This document shows, one piece after another, positions 61,266 to 64,000 of a stretch of DNA of 64,000 nt. The notes under the pieces were generated by a model. It ran no database searches, was not told where the DNA came from, and was given only the letters and a program-made list of their open reading frames with translations. Source of the DNA: Ammoniphilus resinae (lineage in GTDB: Bacteria > Bacillota > Bacilli > Aneurinibacillales > RAOX-1); the NCBI RefSeq assembly GCF_017873965.1, contig NZ_JAGGKT010000002.1, positions 348,312-412,311 of the forward strand. The letters run 5' to 3'. The position numbers and the translations under genes were made by a program. The stretch's first letter is position 1. Every line of letters starts with the position of its first letter.

Positions 61266-61283
61266 GAGAAAGAAGGCATCACA

Positions 61284-62225
61284 TTGACTACGAGAAAGAT
61301 CTATCTAGCCTTGACGTTCGGCATGTTGTTGTGGGGAATAAATATTGTTCCCGTAAAAATTATGGTCAACTCCTTCCCACCCGCTGGCGTCACAGCCATT
61401 CGTTTAATGCTGGCTGGGTTCTTTGTTTATCTTTTATCCTGGAGATCCGAACCATTCAGACGCTTAACGGCGCATGAGTGGTTCTATTTACTTGTTGCAA
61501 CTGCTTTGGGAGTCAGTTTGCATCAGTTTCTTTTAGCCTTCGGACTAACGCAGACTGCTGCCACGAATGGTTCTCTCATTCTAGCGCTGAACCCCTTAAC
61601 AACGGTTCTCTTGTCTTTTTTATTTTTAAAAGAAAAATTAACCCGCTTAAGAAGTATAGGGATTATATCTGGTTTTATCGGAGTTTCCATTACTATTCTC
61701 CAAGGCTCGGACTCTCTGATTCCAACAGTTCATCTCGGTGATTTTTACGTTTTTTTGGCCATGCTGACACAATCCCTAAGCTTTCTTGCAGTCAGACAGG
61801 TGGCAATTAGTGTTCCTGTCAATCAAATAACGGCCTACACGTTATTTCTTGGCGGTGTATCCTTAGCTATTGTAGGGCCTATCTTTGATGGTGGAACGAC
61901 CATTATTGGCATTGCTAGTCAAATATCCTTAGGCATGTGGTTATTAATCATCGCGTCAGGCCTTCTTTCCACTGCGCTGGGAGGGATGATTTGGAACCGC
62001 GGGATTCAAGAATTAGGACCGGGGCAGGCCGCGATCTTCATCAATATGACACCTTTTTACGGCTTATTGGGAGCTGCTGTTTTTCTCGGGGAAACCATTC
62101 GTTTAGCCCATGTTTTCGGATTTGTGTTTATTGTGATAGGGGTTTTCCTTGGAAGTGGTTGGTTTGAACTCAATCGTGCAAAAAGGCTAAATCAAAAACA
62201 AAGAAAGGGAGTCCCCGTAGCCTAG
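61284..62225 (+). CDS. EamA/DMT family transporter
   Basis: 313 residues, ten helices made of two EamA repeats (WGINIVPVKIMVNSFPPAGV and LSFLAVRQVAIS regions, later LLSTALGGMIWNRGIQELGPG). These export metabolites or drugs; substrate unknown. TTG start at 61284 with AAGAAGG seven bases upstream. A bidirectional terminator overlaps its end. Confidence 0.9.
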   Translation: MTTRKIYLALTFGMLLWGINIVPVKIMVNSFPPAGVTAIRLMLAGFFVYLLSWRSEPFRRLTAHEWFYLLVATALGVSLHQFLLAFGLTQTAATNGSLILALNPLTTVLLSFLFLKEKLTRLRSIGIISGFIGVSITILQGSDSLIPTVHLGDFYVFLAMLTQSLSFLAVRQVAISVPVNQITAYTLFLGGVSLAIVGPIFDGGTTIIGIASQISLGMWLLIIASGLLSTALGGMIWNRGIQELGPGQAAIFINMTPFYGLLGAAVFLGETIRLAHVFGFVFIVIGVFLGSGWFELNRAKRLNQKQRKGVPVA

Positions 62226-62238
62226 GGATTCCCTTTCT
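62203..62238. terminator. Bidirectional terminator
   Basis: AAAGGGAGTCCC pairs with GGGATTCCCTTT between the EamA gene and the converging aldolase gene. Confidence 0.85.
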
Positions 62239-62239
62239 T

Positions 62240-63274
62240 TTATTGAAGCCCACATACCTTCTCCATCTCTTCAGCAAAACGATGGATGTTCTCTGATGTC
62301 GTATCAAAGGATGTCATAATCCGAACCACCGATTCTTGCTCCGACCATACATAAAAAAAATGGCTTTCCTGCAGTACTGGGATATATTCCGAAGGGATCA
62401 TGGCAAAAATGGCGTTAGCTTGAACTTCTTGGGTAATTTGAATTTGTGGGATCTTTTGCATTCGCTTGGCTAATAATGAAGCCATTTCGTTTGCCTGTTG
62501 TGCATTTCTCCTCCACAAATCATTTTTCAGCATGGCCAGAAATTGAGCGGATATAAAACGCATTTTCGATCCAAGCTGCATCCCTTGCTTGCGGATATAC
62601 TTAAATTCCTCCGATAGGCCGTTTCTTAGGAAAACGACAGCCTCGCCAATCATCATCCCATTTTTCGTCCCCCCAAAGGAGAGCACATCGACCCCAACAT
62701 CTGTGGTGATGTCCCGCAGCTTGCAGCCAAGGCTGGCCGCAGCATTCGCTAAACGCGAACCATCCATATGTAGGTATAACCCGTGTTGATGAGCAAACTC
62801 AGCAATTGCCATCACTTCCTGAGGGGTATACAACGTCCCCATTTCCGTTGTTTGTGAAATGGAGATGACCTTTGGCTGAGAATGATGCTGTTCACCAGTA
62901 GCCTCCAAGTAATCTCCCAGCTGTTCAACATTTAATTTACCATTACCCGAAGGAATAGGAATGAGTTTGCTGCCTGTAAACTTCTCTGGCGCACCACATT
63001 CATCTGTATAAATATGGGCAGTTTCTGCGCAGAGTACCGCATGATATGAACGGGTCAAGGCCTGAAGGCTTAACACATTCGCTGCCGTTCCATTAAATAC
63101 AAAATAAACCTCACTTTGTTCACCGAAATGCTCTTTAAATTTTTCAATCGCCTGTTCAGTATATGAGTCCTTTCCATAAGAGCCAACATGTCCAGTATTG
63201 GCTTCAATGATGGCTTGTAATACTTCCGGATGAATTCCCGCATAGTTGTCACTCGCAAAACTTTTTTTATTCAT
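62240..63274 (-). CDS. Low-specificity L-threonine aldolase
   Basis: 344 residues. Fold-type I PLP enzyme: VFNGTAANVLSLQAL, HIYTDECGAPE, LHMDGSRLANAAASLG and the PLP lysine in LSFGGTKNGMMIGEAVV. It splits L-threonine or allo-threonine to glycine and acetaldehyde. No neighbour suggests a special role. Confidence 0.92.
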   Translation of the reverse strand: MNKKSFASDNYAGIHPEVLQAIIEANTGHVGSYGKDSYTEQAIEKFKEHFGEQSEVYFVFNGTAANVLSLQALTRSYHAVLCAETAHIYTDECGAPEKFTGSKLIPIPSGNGKLNVEQLGDYLEATGEQHHSQPKVISISQTTEMGTLYTPQEVMAIAEFAHQHGLYLHMDGSRLANAAASLGCKLRDITTDVGVDVLSFGGTKNGMMIGEAVVFLRNGLSEEFKYIRKQGMQLGSKMRFISAQFLAMLKNDLWRRNAQQANEMASLLAKRMQKIPQIQITQEVQANAIFAMIPSEYIPVLQESHFFYVWSEQESVVRIMTSFDTTSENIHRFAEEMEKVCGLQ

Positions 63275-63422
63275 TTCATCGACCTCCCTTTTTCACTATA
63301 CATCATTTCCTTCCTTTTTCAATTTTTTACGGCACATCAGACGAGAGCGCTGATTGGAGAAAATTAGTATGATCTCATATAATAGTGGTATATGTAATTG
63401 AAAAGGACAAGGAGTGATTTAC

Positions 63423-64000
63423 TTGAGTATGGAACTTGCCACATTTGCTGGAGGATGCTTTTGGTGCATGGTCAGCCCCTTTGAAGAACAACCAGGAATT
63501 ATTAAGGTAGTATCCGGTTATACCGGTGGAAGAACGGAAAATCCCACATACAAGGAAGTATGCTCGGACACCACGGGACATTATGAGGCAGTGCAAATTA
63601 CCTTTGACAATTCGGTCTTTTCTTACCAACGATTGTTAGATACTTTTTGGCAACAAATTGACCCTACAGATCCAGAAGGTCAATTCCATGATCGTGGAAC
63701 CTCTTATCGTACAGCCATCTTCTATCATACGGAGGAACAAAAGAAATTGGCCGTCGCTTCAAAGAAAGCCCTTGAAGAAAGCGAGAGATTCGATAAACCG
63801 ATCGTCACGGAAATCTTGCCAGCATCAACCTTTTACCCGGCTGAAGAATATCATCAGGATTACCATAAGAAGAATGCTTTCCGGTATGCCCTCTATCGTC
63901 AAGGATCTGGTCGTGACGCATTTATTAAAAATCATTGGCCGATGGATCGCTCCCATCTTCGCGACCATCTGACAGAAATGCAGTACTACGTTACACAGGA
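63423..64000 (+). CDS. msrA: Peptide methionine sulfoxide reductase MsrA (partial)
   Basis: The gene starts at TTG 63423, with AAGGAG ten bases before it, and runs off the right edge after about 192 codons. AGGCFWCMVSPFE holds the catalytic Cys, GYTGG, GHYEAVQITFD and FWQQIDPTDPEGQFHDRGTSYR are standard MsrA. It reduces methionine-S-sulfoxide in proteins. The frame is still open (YYVTQ), so an MsrA-MsrB fusion is possible. The active site is Cys, not Sec. Confidence 0.95.
   Translation, partial: MSMELATFAGGCFWCMVSPFEEQPGIIKVVSGYTGGRTENPTYKEVCSDTTGHYEAVQITFDNSVFSYQRLLDTFWQQIDPTDPEGQFHDRGTSYRTAIFYHTEEQKKLAVASKKALEESERFDKPIVTEILPASTFYPAEEYHQDYHKKNAFRYALYRQGSGRDAFIKNHWPMDRSHLRDHLTEMQYYVTQ

Noticed and set aside
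63423-64000. Selenocysteine form of MsrA
   Set aside because: The active site reads GGCFWC with TGC, an ordinary cysteine codon.

Overview
The window looks like chromosome of an endospore-forming, low-GC Gram-positive bacterium of the order Bacillales. It carries a Spo0E-type phosphatase, three tiny YjcZ-type proteins, a SpoVIF-like protein, a YhcN/YlaJ-type lipoprotein, a PAS sensor kinase with a sporulation-type H-box, EcsAB, YteA, YkuK, a T-box glycyl-tRNA synthetase and a ydaO-type c-di-AMP riboswitch. S-layer-homology (SLH) domains on two secreted proteins point to an S-layer-bearing lineage such as a Paenibacillaceae-like group; genus is not determined. TTG and GTG starts behind good Shine-Dalgarno sites are very common. 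No phage, insertion sequence or CRISPR array was seen.

Layout. 1-9.8 kb: end of a histidine kinase, an array of palindromes, a DUF2330 protein, small sporulation genes, ecsAB, fxsA, a glutaredoxin-thioredoxin reductase fusion and a TauE exporter. 9.8-14.8 kb: a five-gene minus-strand operon (metal-dependent alcohol dehydrogenase, HisC-like aminotransferase, NitT/TauT-type ABC importer) that looks like uptake plus catabolism of an unknown small nitrogen- or sulfur-containing compound. 14.8-28.9 kb: DedA, a PmtA-like methyltransferase, the PAS kinase, a guanylate-kinase paralog, IclR and malic enzyme, gamma-glutamyltransferase, a riboswitch-controlled LysM/3D protein, a HAD phosphatase, YteA, hydroxyacyl-CoA dehydrogenase, aminotransferase and MFS transporter. 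29-48.6 kb: cell-surface and envelope proteins, a PASTA pseudokinase next to a short RecJ, YlmA/NikR, YhcN-YetF, an orphan LigD-type ligase, glyS and a GDSL/SLH protein. 48.6-55.2 kb: the two U32 tRNA-hydroxylation proteins, DinB, YkuK and GlcD/GlcF. 55.4-56.5 kb: tRNA-Arg, a probable 6S-like RNA, tRNA-His, tRNA-Thr and two different tandem-repeat blocks. 56.5-64 kb: methyltransferase, MmgE/PrpD, a predicted selenoprotein, an Excalibur protein, two transporters, threonine aldolase and the start of msrA.

The strongest discovery is at 58843-59415: a DsbA/FrnE-family thiol oxidoreductase whose reading frame carries TGA exactly at the first cysteine of the CPFC active site. It has a good ribosome site upstream, a compact stem-loop just after the TGA that fits a bacterial SECIS, and a terminator behind it, so it is probably a selenoprotein (active site U-P-F-C).

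A second theme is intergenic DNA. Three unrelated repeat families (CGGAA..TTCCG palindromes at 286-476, 6051-6181 and 25124-25302; TAGCGTCTCCT motifs at 44203-44331; GATTGA..TCAATC hairpins at 56216-56500) all recur with a period of 51-52 bp, the first alternating 51 and about 61 bp, which is close to five and six helical turns.
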